The position numbers and the translations under genes were made by a program. DNA of 64,000 nucleotides from Bacteroides mediterraneensis (GTDB lineage Bacteria; Bacteroidota; Bacteroidia; Bacteroidales; Bacteroidaceae), in contig NZ_DAJPEN010000001.1 of assembly GCF_025993685.1 (NCBI RefSeq), forward strand, positions 1,860,001-1,924,000. The letters run 5' to 3'. The notes under the pieces were generated by a model. The model was not told the DNA's origin. It saw nothing but the letters and a program-made list of their open reading frames with translations, and searched no databases. Positions 50,316-59,292 of this stretch are shown here, piece by piece (the first letter of the stretch is position 1; the number at the start of each line of letters is the position of its first letter).

Positions 50316-50999
50316 CTATAATTCAAATCCAATCGCTCCACAACCACTATAGTTTTTCACACTGTCCGGCTTATTCGTCTTTATATTTTTCCTGCCGGGC
50401 TCCGGGGTAAGAGTTGCGACCACTTTTCCCTCCCGATTGTAAATTATCAAGTAGCATTTATCCGGATTGGCCAATGAAGCATAACGGCCATAATTTTTTA
50501 TTTTACCATCATTCTTCGCCTGTTTGACCATCGCAGCCATATCTCCATATTGGGAACAGGCCGCAATTTGCGTCACAATTTCCGGCAAAGTCTCCTTGAT
50601 GGATTCTTCGACCGGAGGGAGTGACTGATTCGGTATAACTACGGCATTCTCCGTAGGCAATATATCACTCTTCTTTACGTAGATAAATGAACGGTACATG
50701 TTACTGCCACGGGGCATTGACAGCATCGTCCATAATTCTTTCCGGTTATTCACTACCAGATTTGTACTTTTTTTCAGTTTCCGCTGCGTAGCGACCCAGG
50801 CATTTACCTCCTCATACAGCCTACTTTCCGCGTAACTGCGTGCATCCGCTTCCGTAGGAGCGGTAGATTCAGCATAAATGTACTGGCTACTCTTTTTTAT
50901 CTTATTAATCTGCTTTTTCACCTCATCGGTCTGGTCGGCAAACAAAGAAAATAGAGGTAACCACGCTAATATAACAGCAAATAGAATATTCTTTTTCAC
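50316..50999 (-). CDS. Exported protein, weakly LPP20/FlgP-like (tubulin operon)
   Basis: 227 residues. The start codon is GTG, overlapping the upstream TGA as GTGA, a translational-coupling arrangement. Signal peptide AWLPLFSLFAD. The segment YIYAESTAPTEADARSYAES followed by RLYEEVNAW recalls the LPP20/FlgP fold of outer-membrane-associated proteins (weak, motif level). The C-terminal part ends in YLIIYNREGKVVATLTPEP. Confidence 0.6.
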   Translation of the reverse strand: MKKNILFAVILAWLPLFSLFADQTDEVKKQINKIKKSSQYIYAESTAPTEADARSYAESRLYEEVNAWVATQRKLKKSTNLVVNNRKELWTMLSMPRGSNMYRSFIYVKKSDILPTENAVVIPNQSLPPVEESIKETLPEIVTQIAACSQYGDMAAMVKQAKNDGKIKNYGRYASLANPDKCYLIIYNREGKVVATLTPEPGRKNIKTNKPDSVKNYSGCGAIGFEL

Positions 51000-52123
51000 G
51001 GCTCATTCTGTTTAAGGTTATCAATAAAAAACTTCTCTGTAATATTCTGTAAAGGAGTATAGACATAAATCCTTCCTTTCACCTTGTCTTCTCCTCCCTC
51101 CAAAATATTGAAAGGAAATTCCACGCTGATTGTATGATTATATGCCATTTTAAAATTCACGGCAAAAAGCGTGAGGGATGCACTCTCTTTCGTACGACTT
51201 TTGACGCCTAAATAGAGCATGCAATTTTCGGAATGGAAATAGGCGAGAAGCTGCTGTAGAGTGACTTCAATATCAGACTTCAAGTAACCATACTTGTCAA
51301 TCGTCAGCTGCATAGGAATACTTTTATGAAAACATCCTGTAAGTAGAACATTGCTGACACTGCGCAAAGGTTTAGAGGAATCCAATAGAAGTTTCATGTC
51401 GGCTTCACTTCCCTGCAAATATAAATCCGAACGTATCTGATCGCTCAAATAACAACCATTGCTGATTATCCACACACTGTCTGCCCGCGACCGGGTTCCA
51501 TTCTTCCACATCTCCCGCCATTTGTCTTCCACTGCTTCAGAGGACATACGCTTCACATCCCGCTCGAAAATATGCTCCAGTTCCACCGCATTCGCTCCCA
51601 AGAAAAGCTGATAATCGGCCGGAATTACCATACATATCTTTTGATTGCCCTTCTCCCAGCTGACAGTATATCTTCTACGCTCCACTTCATCAATCACGCA
51701 ACCCATCTCGGGAGTCCGTTGAGCAATCATCGATGCATCGCCTTCAATGAAGGTCAACCGTTTCCGGACCGCTTCCTCTTCCTTGTCTACGTCTTTCCGT
51801 GGCACATCCTGCTCCAGCGCATAACGCTCTAAAAAATCAAGCAGCGGACGAGCCACATAATCCGCAGCCCACTGGGTATCGAACAGCTTATAACCGATAT
51901 GCGAAACATCCCCATATACATTCGTCCGTATGCGCAAAGCCTTTCCCCGAAACTGCCATGTAGAATCATTATCCACATTCTCACCCAAGGAATCAGGCAA
52001 GTTCAGCTTCAGCGCACACGACAGTCTTTCCAGACAACGGGTATAGAATGGTGGGGCCGCATTCGCCTCCAAAGCGAATGCCGCCGCCACCATCAATGTC
52101 GCTATATGGAAAGACTGTCTCAT
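50996..52123 (-). CDS. Exported protein of unknown family (tubulin operon)
   Basis: 375 residues with a signal peptide (AAAFALEANAAPP). Mixed alpha-beta, with clusters such as YTVSWEKGNQKICMVIPADY and LYLGVKSRTKESASLTLFAV. No known domain was recognised. Its ATG overlaps the stop of the zinc-ribbon/MORN gene (ATGA), and its own stop overlaps the next start (GTGA), so three successive genes are translationally coupled. Confidence 0.65.
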   Translation of the reverse strand: MRQSFHIATLMVAAAFALEANAAPPFYTRCLERLSCALKLNLPDSLGENVDNDSTWQFRGKALRIRTNVYGDVSHIGYKLFDTQWAADYVARPLLDFLERYALEQDVPRKDVDKEEEAVRKRLTFIEGDASMIAQRTPEMGCVIDEVERRRYTVSWEKGNQKICMVIPADYQLFLGANAVELEHIFERDVKRMSSEAVEDKWREMWKNGTRSRADSVWIISNGCYLSDQIRSDLYLQGSEADMKLLLDSSKPLRSVSNVLLTGCFHKSIPMQLTIDKYGYLKSDIEVTLQQLLAYFHSENCMLYLGVKSRTKESASLTLFAVNFKMAYNHTISVEFPFNILEGGEDKVKGRIYVYTPLQNITEKFFIDNLKQNEP

Positions 52124-52725
52124 GGTTTCACAGCCGTTTCATTACCATCGTGTTTCCAATAACCGATTCCACTGATTTTCCCGTCCCGGAATTCTCCTTC
52201 AAACGTATCCCCGGGATTGGCCACAAAGTCTTTTGAAGACACAATCTTCTGACTTCTCTTATAAGTCAATGTGCCATATCCGTGAGGCTTTCCATTCTTC
52301 AAATCACCGGTATAAATGGCATATCCCAAGTCCACCGTGCCTTTTCCAGTAATTGGTACAGATTTCTTTTCCTTTGGCTCAGCAGGCACCTCTTCCTCCT
52401 GTTTCACTGAATCTGTCTTCAGCGTATCTTGCGGAACTGGCGTCACCACGGTTGTATCTACCCCCGCAGGTACCTGAGGCTCAGCCGACTTGTCACTGGT
52501 CATATAATAATAAGCACCACCCCCTAAAGCCAATACCAGAACCACGGCACCAATAATTATTGCCATTTTACCACCGCCAGGGCCAGTAGGACCAGGACCT
52601 GTAGTCTTCTCCTTCAAAGGTTGATGACACAACGGACATTCAAATTCACTTCCGGGTTCAACTTCTATTTCTTTCTTATAGTTTTCGCAATCAATGTTCA
52701 CGCAAACTCCTTTTTTCTTTGCCAT
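52120..52725 (-). CDS. Zinc-ribbon / transmembrane / MORN-repeat protein (tubulin operon)
   Basis: 201 residues. The N-terminal zinc ribbon has CVNIDC and CPLCHQ cysteine pairs, then a Gly/Pro-rich linker, one membrane helix (IIIGAVVLVLALGGGAYYYM), a Pro/Glu-rich spacer, and two MORN-type repeats (YTGDLKNGKPHGYGTLTY and FEGEFRDGKISGIGYW) at the C-terminus. The topology suggests a cytoplasmic zinc ribbon and an outer MORN region. It may link the cytoplasmic tubulin-like protein, encoded 14 bp upstream, with the exported proteins. Confidence 0.75.
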   Translation of the reverse strand: MAKKKGVCVNIDCENYKKEIEVEPGSEFECPLCHQPLKEKTTGPGPTGPGGGKMAIIIGAVVLVLALGGGAYYYMTSDKSAEPQVPAGVDTTVVTPVPQDTLKTDSVKQEEEVPAEPKEKKSVPITGKGTVDLGYAIYTGDLKNGKPHGYGTLTYKRSQKIVSSKDFVANPGDTFEGEFRDGKISGIGYWKHDGNETAVKP

Positions 52726-52739
52726 AGTCTTTCGTTTTT

Positions 52740-55700
52740 TTAGTCAAACTTCAAATCATTGTCACATAAATCTTCTGCCGCCTTGTTAAAGGCTACAAAT
52801 TCCGGATTATTATCATTTCCACCCAAGAGTGGCAACAATACATTATCGAGGGTCTCACCCATCTTCAGCATCAACTGGTTCTTCTTTTCTACATGCTTAT
52901 AGTTTGTATCCAGTTCGGTCTGCACAGCTTTCTTCAGGGCTTCCGCATCCATCGCACGACTCATCTTACACAGTTCATTCAGCGTCTCAATCATGTCGTT
53001 TCCAACCGGAATCCAACGGCTGACACGTCCCATGCGGTTTTTCTCACCGGCAAAACACATGGTTTTCACACCCGTTTCCACGTCTTCACGTTCTACCAGA
53101 AGGCCATCCAGGGCATAAGCCAGCAGCACAACCGGACGCAGACGTTTCTTCAAATCGCTTGCATCCAATGCAAACAATCCCGGCAAAGCCTTGGAGAAGG
53201 ATTCTGTATGTACCACCATGCGGTTCACCTCGCTGCGTACCAGTACGTCGTATTTTTCTTTCAGCACACGCACATTGTCCACATAGCGCAACGGGAAACC
53301 GCTGTGCGCCGTAATCACTACAATCTGATTGCTCTTGAAATTCACAGAGACATCATTGTCTTTGTTGAAAGGAATTGTTCCACTTTCCCCAAAGTCCTTG
53401 ATAAAATCGTTGCGGAAAGTGTCGTCGTCTTCGTACAGAGGCAAAGAAAGCTGGATAATCTTCTGATGGTTTGCAGCGGTTTCAGGACTTCCCTTTCCTT
53501 CTTCCGAGCCGTTGAACGGCAAGAAGCTTTGTGCGGCATTGTAAATCTCCTTGATAAAACGTTTGCGCTTGTCGGGAGTGCTGCAATCCGTATTTCTCAA
53601 TTTGTCCAGAATATTCACATTGACCAAGCGTTGGTTTATATTCTTCAGCGAATAATCGTCCATCTCCTTCCGGGCACTTTCAATGCAACTCTTCAGCGTG
53701 ATTTCCTGCAAAGCCGAAACATTGATTTTCTTTCCCAGACTGGCAAATCCCACATTGGTCGTACCCAAAGATTCCACGATGCTTGCACGCAGGCTGCTGG
53801 CATACGCCTTCTGATTGGCCTGATTCTTGAGGAATCCACGCACCGTGTCACGAACCAGCTTCGGATCGTATTCCTTTACCACCTCACTGTTCATGCTGCT
53901 GGTCTCTGCATCGCTCAGCTTGCACTTTTCTTCAGCCTGTTTTTTCATGCTGTCTGCAAATTCAGACAACACCCTCATGAACGGTTCCACACTGTTATTA
54001 TTCAACAGCGTCAGCATATTGATGACTTCCGACATCAGTTTCACGGCGTAACTATAAGCTGCAATGGAAGTGGCCACCGTCAGCTGTTCGCGTTTCGCAT
54101 CGGCAAAGCGCCCGAACGTCTTGGCCGATGCATTCGTAATCGCATCTTTCAGCCAACCGATATTGTTCCAGTCGGCACGGATTTCTTCGAGCTGCTCTGC
54201 CAAATCTTCATTCAAATAGGTAGTACGCTTGGTAATCTTCGATTTGAAGCCCTCTATACGTTCCGTACATTTGCTTATCAAAACTGCAATATATTTATGC
54301 ACCTCGATGATGGACATCTCCCCATTCTTCCATTTTGCAAACAGATTATTCTCTATGCGCCGGCATATTTCCTCGGCAAAACCCGGAATCTGAGTTTCAT
54401 AATCAAAATAGAATTTCTTGACGCCACATCCACGGTACATCGAATCATAGAACTTCTCACAAAGCTGGTTGAATTCTTCATACCATTCTTTCTTCTGACA
54501 TTCAGCCTGCACATCTTGCTTGTAACGGTCTACATAGAACTCCCATCCTTGCACAATAGGTTTCCAGTTGGTCACGTGCTTTTCAATGGAAGGCAACGGC
54601 TTGCTTAATGTGAGATAATCGTCAGACAGCAAGTTCGCTTCCTTTTCAGCGTCTTTCTCCACATCGTGGATGAAAGTCTTTCCTACCATGTCTTCCGTAC
54701 ACTCGATGTAGCCGCGTGCCTCATCCCATAATCCATACAACATCTGCATGGAAGCCTGCCGTGCAAAATTGTAGGCTCCATACTCAACAACCTCCGTTTC
54801 GGGATATTCAATCCGCTTCACTCCAAAAGTCATAAACCGACGGCTACGGACAGCTTCACCTGTCTCATTGTTTTCCGGTAGAAGACCGTTGTTCTCATTG
54901 GTCTCCAGACGAGCCATCTTCCCTCCATTCTGCATGGAAGAAGCCACAATCTTCTGGAACAGGAAATCACCCACGATTCCCGGCAGCACCTTATGTATAT
55001 TCACTTCCTTACCAGCTTCATTCACATTGGTATACAAATAGGCCATATCAAACGCATCCTGTCCCATCAACAAACGACGCACATTGCCATATTCGTCTGT
55101 ATTTCCTTTCACATCCGTAGGAAAATAACGTTTTACCGACATCGCATTGAGTTCCAGCAAAGCAGCATAACCGTTCGGCTGGTAATAGCGGTTGCTGTCT
55201 TCGCCTCCCGGAATCTGAATGATTTTCTCCGGTACATAGAGATAAAGCTGTATCTTAAACTTCGAACGGTCGTCTCCCGTACGCTGAAATTCATTACGAA
55301 TCTGAGCCACCGCATCCACAATGGAACCTGAACCTGTTCCACCACCGAGTCCGGCACAAATATGGAAGGTCACATCGTCCACATCTTCTTTCTCTTTCAA
55401 CGCACGGACACGCGCATGTACCTGTCCTACAAATGTATTCTGGGGCAGACCACACATGTTATTGGCAATCAACATTCGCCCGAAACGACGGCGCTGGCCT
55501 CCAATGCCTTCACTAATAATGGCCCCGATGCCTTCCTTCAGCATTGCCTCATCCTTGCGGTTGATGAAAGCATTGATGCCCGGATATTGGTCGAGGTTAC
55601 TCAACACCCCTGAACCGATTCCGTTGATTGACAAGCGCTGAGCCGGAGAAAGCTGAACAGACACACCTAATGTCTGCCAGTCTTCTTCATTGTTCAAATC

Positions 55701-55847
55701 GGCCAGACTTGAATCCACGTACAAATATTCTATATTAGCACTGCCTGCTGGATCATTTGAACGAAACTCTTCATAAATACGCTTACGCAAGGCACGCAAG
55801 ACAGAGCCTCCCGTTCCTCCTAATCCAATAACTAAATGATTTGCCAT
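52740..55847 (-). CDS. Tubulin/FtsZ-like large GTPase (Tubulin_2 / FtsZ-like family)
   Basis: 1035 residues, cytoplasmic. MANHLVIGLGGTGGSVLRAL at the N-terminus is the first nucleotide-binding loop. HICAGLGGGTGSGS (GGGTGSG at residues 168-174) is the tubulin signature that contacts the nucleotide phosphates. The rest (to about 400) fits a tubulin-like domain with extra inserts, and the C-terminal 600 residues are mostly helical and of no known family. Large bacterial FtsZ-like proteins of this type have been proposed to act in membrane remodelling (Makarova and Koonin). A catalytic T7-loop equivalent could not be pinpointed by eye. Confidence 0.85.
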   Translation of the reverse strand: MANHLVIGLGGTGGSVLRALRKRIYEEFRSNDPAGSANIEYLYVDSSLADLNNEEDWQTLGVSVQLSPAQRLSINGIGSGVLSNLDQYPGINAFINRKDEAMLKEGIGAIISEGIGGQRRRFGRMLIANNMCGLPQNTFVGQVHARVRALKEKEDVDDVTFHICAGLGGGTGSGSIVDAVAQIRNEFQRTGDDRSKFKIQLYLYVPEKIIQIPGGEDSNRYYQPNGYAALLELNAMSVKRYFPTDVKGNTDEYGNVRRLLMGQDAFDMAYLYTNVNEAGKEVNIHKVLPGIVGDFLFQKIVASSMQNGGKMARLETNENNGLLPENNETGEAVRSRRFMTFGVKRIEYPETEVVEYGAYNFARQASMQMLYGLWDEARGYIECTEDMVGKTFIHDVEKDAEKEANLLSDDYLTLSKPLPSIEKHVTNWKPIVQGWEFYVDRYKQDVQAECQKKEWYEEFNQLCEKFYDSMYRGCGVKKFYFDYETQIPGFAEEICRRIENNLFAKWKNGEMSIIEVHKYIAVLISKCTERIEGFKSKITKRTTYLNEDLAEQLEEIRADWNNIGWLKDAITNASAKTFGRFADAKREQLTVATSIAAYSYAVKLMSEVINMLTLLNNNSVEPFMRVLSEFADSMKKQAEEKCKLSDAETSSMNSEVVKEYDPKLVRDTVRGFLKNQANQKAYASSLRASIVESLGTTNVGFASLGKKINVSALQEITLKSCIESARKEMDDYSLKNINQRLVNVNILDKLRNTDCSTPDKRKRFIKEIYNAAQSFLPFNGSEEGKGSPETAANHQKIIQLSLPLYEDDDTFRNDFIKDFGESGTIPFNKDNDVSVNFKSNQIVVITAHSGFPLRYVDNVRVLKEKYDVLVRSEVNRMVVHTESFSKALPGLFALDASDLKKRLRPVVLLAYALDGLLVEREDVETGVKTMCFAGEKNRMGRVSRWIPVGNDMIETLNELCKMSRAMDAEALKKAVQTELDTNYKHVEKKNQLMLKMGETLDNVLLPLLGGNDNNPEFVAFNKAAEDLCDNDLKFD

Positions 55848-55871
55848 AGTAATTAATTTTTTAATTTATAT

Positions 55872-56450
55872 TTAATCATCATAACGTCTTCTTCTGCGCC
55901 CCGCTCCAGAATATCTGTGAGAATAACTTCTGCGTGTCACCCGTTCCATCGATTTGATTACGATGAAAGCACCGATTACCACAAAAAACAGACTCCAGCC
56001 TATGCGGCGAAGTATGAAATGATTCATCACCGAGCGCAGTTCCCCCGCCATTGCCGGTGCAATCGTTTCTGGTGTATGGCCTGAAAAATCAGCCAGGTTC
56101 ACAAAGTAACCTACCAATGGCCACTGGTCCATGATTTGTTCCAATATTATCTGGCTTTCCGCTTGATTATATACGGTTCCGACAGGAGCGCCCCTTACCC
56201 AGTCATTGATGGCATATTCCACCTCATTGCAATAAGATTTAATGGTTACCGCTCCACAAAGCAAAACGGCCTGGACTGAAAGGAAGAAAAATAGGATAAC
56301 GCCCACAATGTAACTTACCGGCGTAAAAGTGCTGTCACGGCGCCATGACCGAATCAAGACAAACATCAACAATATCCCTGCTACCGTGAGAAGAACTCCC
56401 AAAAACAGATTACCGATAGAATATCTGATAATATGAAATAAAACCCCCAT
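55872..56450 (-). CDS. Three-helix membrane protein, first gene of tubulin operon
   Basis: 192 residues from ATG 56450, which has AGGA 6 bp upstream. Membrane segments: NLFLGVLLTVAGILLMFVLI, YIVGVILFFFLSVQAVLLCG and a third near residue 170 (IGWSLFFVVIGAFIVIKSM). A soluble loop of about 85 residues separates helices two and three. The tail is very basic (RRSYSHRYSGAGRRRRR) and probably cytoplasmic. It could be the membrane anchor of the tubulin-like protein encoded 24 bp downstream. No family was recognised. Confidence 0.7.
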   Translation of the reverse strand: MGVLFHIIRYSIGNLFLGVLLTVAGILLMFVLIRSWRRDSTFTPVSYIVGVILFFFLSVQAVLLCGAVTIKSYCNEVEYAINDWVRGAPVGTVYNQAESQIILEQIMDQWPLVGYFVNLADFSGHTPETIAPAMAGELRSVMNHFILRRIGWSLFFVVIGAFIVIKSMERVTRRSYSHRYSGAGRRRRRYDD

Positions 56451-56615
56451 GTTTTTCCTAGCTTTTAGATAATACAACAAAGTCAATCACCACAAATATA
56501 TAAAATTTTTCACAAAGCATACATTTCTTGTTAATAAATCAAAGTCATCAGACATTTTTTTTGCTCTTTTTTGTCAATCCATATCATCCTCCCCCTTATT
56601 CATTCATTTTTGCAC

Positions 56616-56623
56616 TATCTTTA
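56616..56623 (+). promoter_or_regulatory. -7 box of the ADP-ribosylglycohydrolase gene
   Basis: TATCTTTA, one mismatch to TAnnTTTG, lies 25 bp before the ATG at 56648. Confidence 0.4.
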
Positions 56624-56647
56624 CACCCACAAACAAAAAACTATCCC

Positions 56648-57445
56648 ATGATTGGAAGCATTCTCGGCGACATCGTAGGCAGCGTCTACGAGTTCCATAA
56701 CATCAAGACCAAGCGATTCCCCCTTTTCACCCCGCAGAAGGGATATACCGACGACAGCATCCTGACCCTCGCCACGGCCGACTGGCTGCTGCACGGCGGG
56801 GACTGTGCGACGTATTATTTCCGCTATGCCACCTGCTACCCGTGTCCGCTGGGCGGCTTCGGCGGACGTTTCCGCGAATGGCTCCGGCAAGGACAGCAGA
56901 CGGGACAGCTCCTCCCCTACGGCAGCTGCGGCAACGGCTCGGCCATGCGCGTAGGACCCGTAGGATGGGCATTCCGCACCGAAGAAGAGACCCTGGAAGC
57001 GGCCCGCGTCTCCGCCGCCTGCACGCACAACCATCCCGAGGGCATCAAGGGAGCGCAGGCCACGGCCCTCTGTATCTTCCTGGCCCGATGCGGGAAACGG
57101 AAGGAGAACATAAAAAATACCGTCGAAGCAAAATTCGGCTACAACCTGAATTTCACTTGCGACGGTATCCGTGACTCATATAAGTGGGACGCTACCTGCC
57201 AAGGCACCGTGCCCCAGGCCATCCGTGCTTTTCTGGACGGGACGGATTTTGAAGACTGCATCCGCAACGCCGTCTCACTGGGCGGCGACAGCGACACGCT
57301 GGCCTGTATCACGGGCAGCATCGCTGAAGCGTTCTACGGCATTCCCCTTGCCCTGCACGCACAGACGATGCATTATTTGCCGCCACTCTTCCAGCAGATT
57401 GTGACGCAGTTTGAGGCGTTATATCATTCTACGGCAGTATCGTGA
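56648..57445 (+). CDS. ADP-ribosylglycohydrolase family protein
   Basis: 265 residues. MIGSILGDIVGSVYE opens the all-helical ARH fold. YTDDSILTLATADWLL supplies metal-binding residues, and GGDSDTLACITGSIAEAFYG near the C-terminus supplies the second Asp pair, as in ADP-ribosyl(dinitrogenase reductase) hydrolases that remove ADP-ribose from proteins. The ATG at 56648 is used since the longer frame only adds membrane-like antileader sequence. The 3' end overlaps the convergent fimbrillin-like gene by 22 bp. Confidence 0.92.
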   Translation: MIGSILGDIVGSVYEFHNIKTKRFPLFTPQKGYTDDSILTLATADWLLHGGDCATYYFRYATCYPCPLGGFGGRFREWLRQGQQTGQLLPYGSCGNGSAMRVGPVGWAFRTEEETLEAARVSAACTHNHPEGIKGAQATALCIFLARCGKRKENIKNTVEAKFGYNLNFTCDGIRDSYKWDATCQGTVPQAIRAFLDGTDFEDCIRNAVSLGGDSDTLACITGSIAEAFYGIPLALHAQTMHYLPPLFQQIVTQFEALYHSTAVS

Positions 57446-58692
57446 AGCACTCCCCATGCGTCGTTCAAGGTGACCAGCAGCTCATCCGACTTCGAGAGGT
57501 CGATGGGCGCATCCTTTTCGTCGGCACCCGGCTCTGCCTCCAAAGTGGCTGAGTCTTTTCCTTCCGTATTGTCCGTAAACAGTTTCTTACCGATGGAGTA
57601 GAAATTATTGCGGCGGATGTCATACTGGTATTTCGTTCCATCGCTCGGAGCCTGTGCCACAGTGACATTCAGCACTTTCAGCTCCTTGTTGCCGCTGCCC
57701 AAGATGTGGATGCTCAACGTCTGGCTGGCCACATGCTCCTCGTAAGGCAAGACGAAGCGGCCACCGAAAAGTGAGTGGTCCACACATTTCAGGGATTGGT
57801 TTTCAGGCATTCCGTCTGCCAGCTGGTATTTCTTGCCATCTCCCCCTTCTGCGTTGAAGGTATAGGTCTCACCCAATTTTGCTACCGAATAGTTGCTTGC
57901 CGCACTCATGGTAAACGTCAGCAAATCAGCTGTTCCTGAATTTCCACTATCCCACTTACCATTCAAATCAGCTGTAGAAGGGAAAGTAAACCCGCTGGCT
58001 TCACGGTTGGCTCTCACCACCACCTTCTCCACCTTCTCGTTATTGACGTAGGCGGGTACATTCTTGAAGTAGGCCAGCATACCAGCCACCTGACGCTCCA
58101 TCGTCACCTTGGGCTGGGTGGTAAACTTACCTTCCTCCGTGGCAGATACCGTAACCGAACCGGCAAACAGTTCCTCCACGTCAAAGCCTGTCAGTTTATT
58201 GACAGTCGTAAAAGTGTTGCCCGACAACGTAGCCGCATAGGGGTCCGTATCTCCGTTATAGGCATAAGAAATAATCGTGTACTCCCCGGCCTTCAGGCCT
58301 GCCAGCTTGATTTTCTTGAGACCGTTCTCACGGCTTGCCTCCCCTGCACCTTCAGTGGAAACCGCACTGTTCCATGCGGCACCCGCCTCATCCATCGGGT
58401 CATTGCTGCTCACCGCCGCACCGTCAATCTGCGTCACAGTGACTCCTTCGGCCACAGCACCGTCTTTCAATACGAAAAGCTTGTAATGGTCCACATTGTT
58501 GGCGGCTGCCGAACTTCCCACCGGACGCGCCGCGCGCGAATTGGCGTTTGTCAGACTAATTTCAATCATTGCTTCTCCTGGAGATAATGTGTCATCTCCG
58601 CCTTGCGCAGTTGTGGCAATTTCTTCGTTACTACACCCTGCCCATGCCAACATCAGCGCAAAAGCAGACATTTTGAATACATTTTTCTTCAT
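57424..58692 (-). CDS. Fimbrillin / Mfa2-FimB-like surface lipoprotein
   Basis: 422 residues. The signal with lipobox AWAGC indicates a lipoprotein. The two-domain beta-rich layout (VDHYKLFVLKDG, GLKAGEYTIISYAYNGD, TMERQVAGMLAYFKNVP, ending NNFYSIGKKL and LLVTLNDAWG) fits Bacteroidales fimbrillin or minor fimbrial (Mfa2/FimB) proteins, which form or anchor type V pili. The final short strand may act as a donor strand. No other pilus gene lies next to it. Confidence 0.72.
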   Translation of the reverse strand: MKKNVFKMSAFALMLAWAGCSNEEIATTAQGGDDTLSPGEAMIEISLTNANSRAARPVGSSAAANNVDHYKLFVLKDGAVAEGVTVTQIDGAAVSSNDPMDEAGAAWNSAVSTEGAGEASRENGLKKIKLAGLKAGEYTIISYAYNGDTDPYAATLSGNTFTTVNKLTGFDVEELFAGSVTVSATEEGKFTTQPKVTMERQVAGMLAYFKNVPAYVNNEKVEKVVVRANREASGFTFPSTADLNGKWDSGNSGTADLLTFTMSAASNYSVAKLGETYTFNAEGGDGKKYQLADGMPENQSLKCVDHSLFGGRFVLPYEEHVASQTLSIHILGSGNKELKVLNVTVAQAPSDGTKYQYDIRRNNFYSIGKKLFTDNTEGKDSATLEAEPGADEKDAPIDLSKSDELLVTLNDAWGVLHDTAVE

Positions 58693-58977
58693 AAGTTAAA
58701 TTTAAAAATTAAAATCAAACACTCTCGCCTATAAAAACTCATTTTCTCCGCATGTTGTTCATGGGATTTTCACTGTCAATTTTTCGGCCTGAAGTGGGGT
58801 TTCCTGACTTTCCGAGTGTCGCAGCCAATGAAAAGTCACTGATAGCAAACAAAATAATGCATTCTTTCTCTAGATTACATTTTTTTGGCGATTTGTAGGA
58901 TTATCCGATTATTTTCTTTACATCCGCACGATTTTTTACACTTTTTAAGAATATAAGATTCCGTTTTCGGACAGATT
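58693..58977. other. Upstream region of the fimbrillin-like gene
   Basis: AT-rich, with the putative promoter on the minus strand. No ORF or RNA was recognised. Confidence 0.35.
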
Positions 58978-59109
58978 TCATTTATCCATGTACCAATCTA
59001 CCGTAATTCTGCCGTCCTTTTGTCGCCACAGAAGGAACTGTCTGGAATCAACCGGTTCCGGCTTCTCATCCGGTCCGTTTGCAGTCTGAAAATATGTGAA
59101 GTTTTCCAC
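58978..59109 (-). pseudogene. Short ORF or truncated gene end next to array 3
   Basis: A minus-strand frame from GTG 59109 reads VENFTYFQTANGPDEKPE, continues QFLLWRQKDGRITVDWYMD and stops at 58978. The composition is protein-like. The frame stays open upstream only into the palindrome array, where TAA appears, so the 5' part may have been replaced by the array. A 43-codon gene starting with GTG is the alternative. Confidence 0.35.
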
Positions 59110-59137
59110 AGAAATTAAGGAATCTTTTTCCCTCCCA

Positions 59138-59247
59138 AAGTGCCTTTACGCTTCCCCAGAAAACGCAAGTGCGTTTACACCAAAACGTCCTTACGTTTTA
59201 CCCAAAACACAAGTGCGTTTAAAGGAAAACGTAAGGACGTTTTTTCA
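59138..59247. repeat. 22-bp-period palindrome array (array 3)
   Basis: Units start at 59138 (degenerate), 59160, 59182, 59204 and 59226 in exact 22-bp register. Cores such as AAAACGCAAGTGCGTTT and AAAACGTCCTTACGTTTT are imperfect palindromes with 4-5 bp spacers. It lies downstream of the gene ending at 59293 and is clearly the same family as array 1. Confidence 0.85.
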
Positions 59248-59292
59248 TCCTATGAGACCCGCTGATTCACAGGCGCTTGCAGAATCCGTCTC

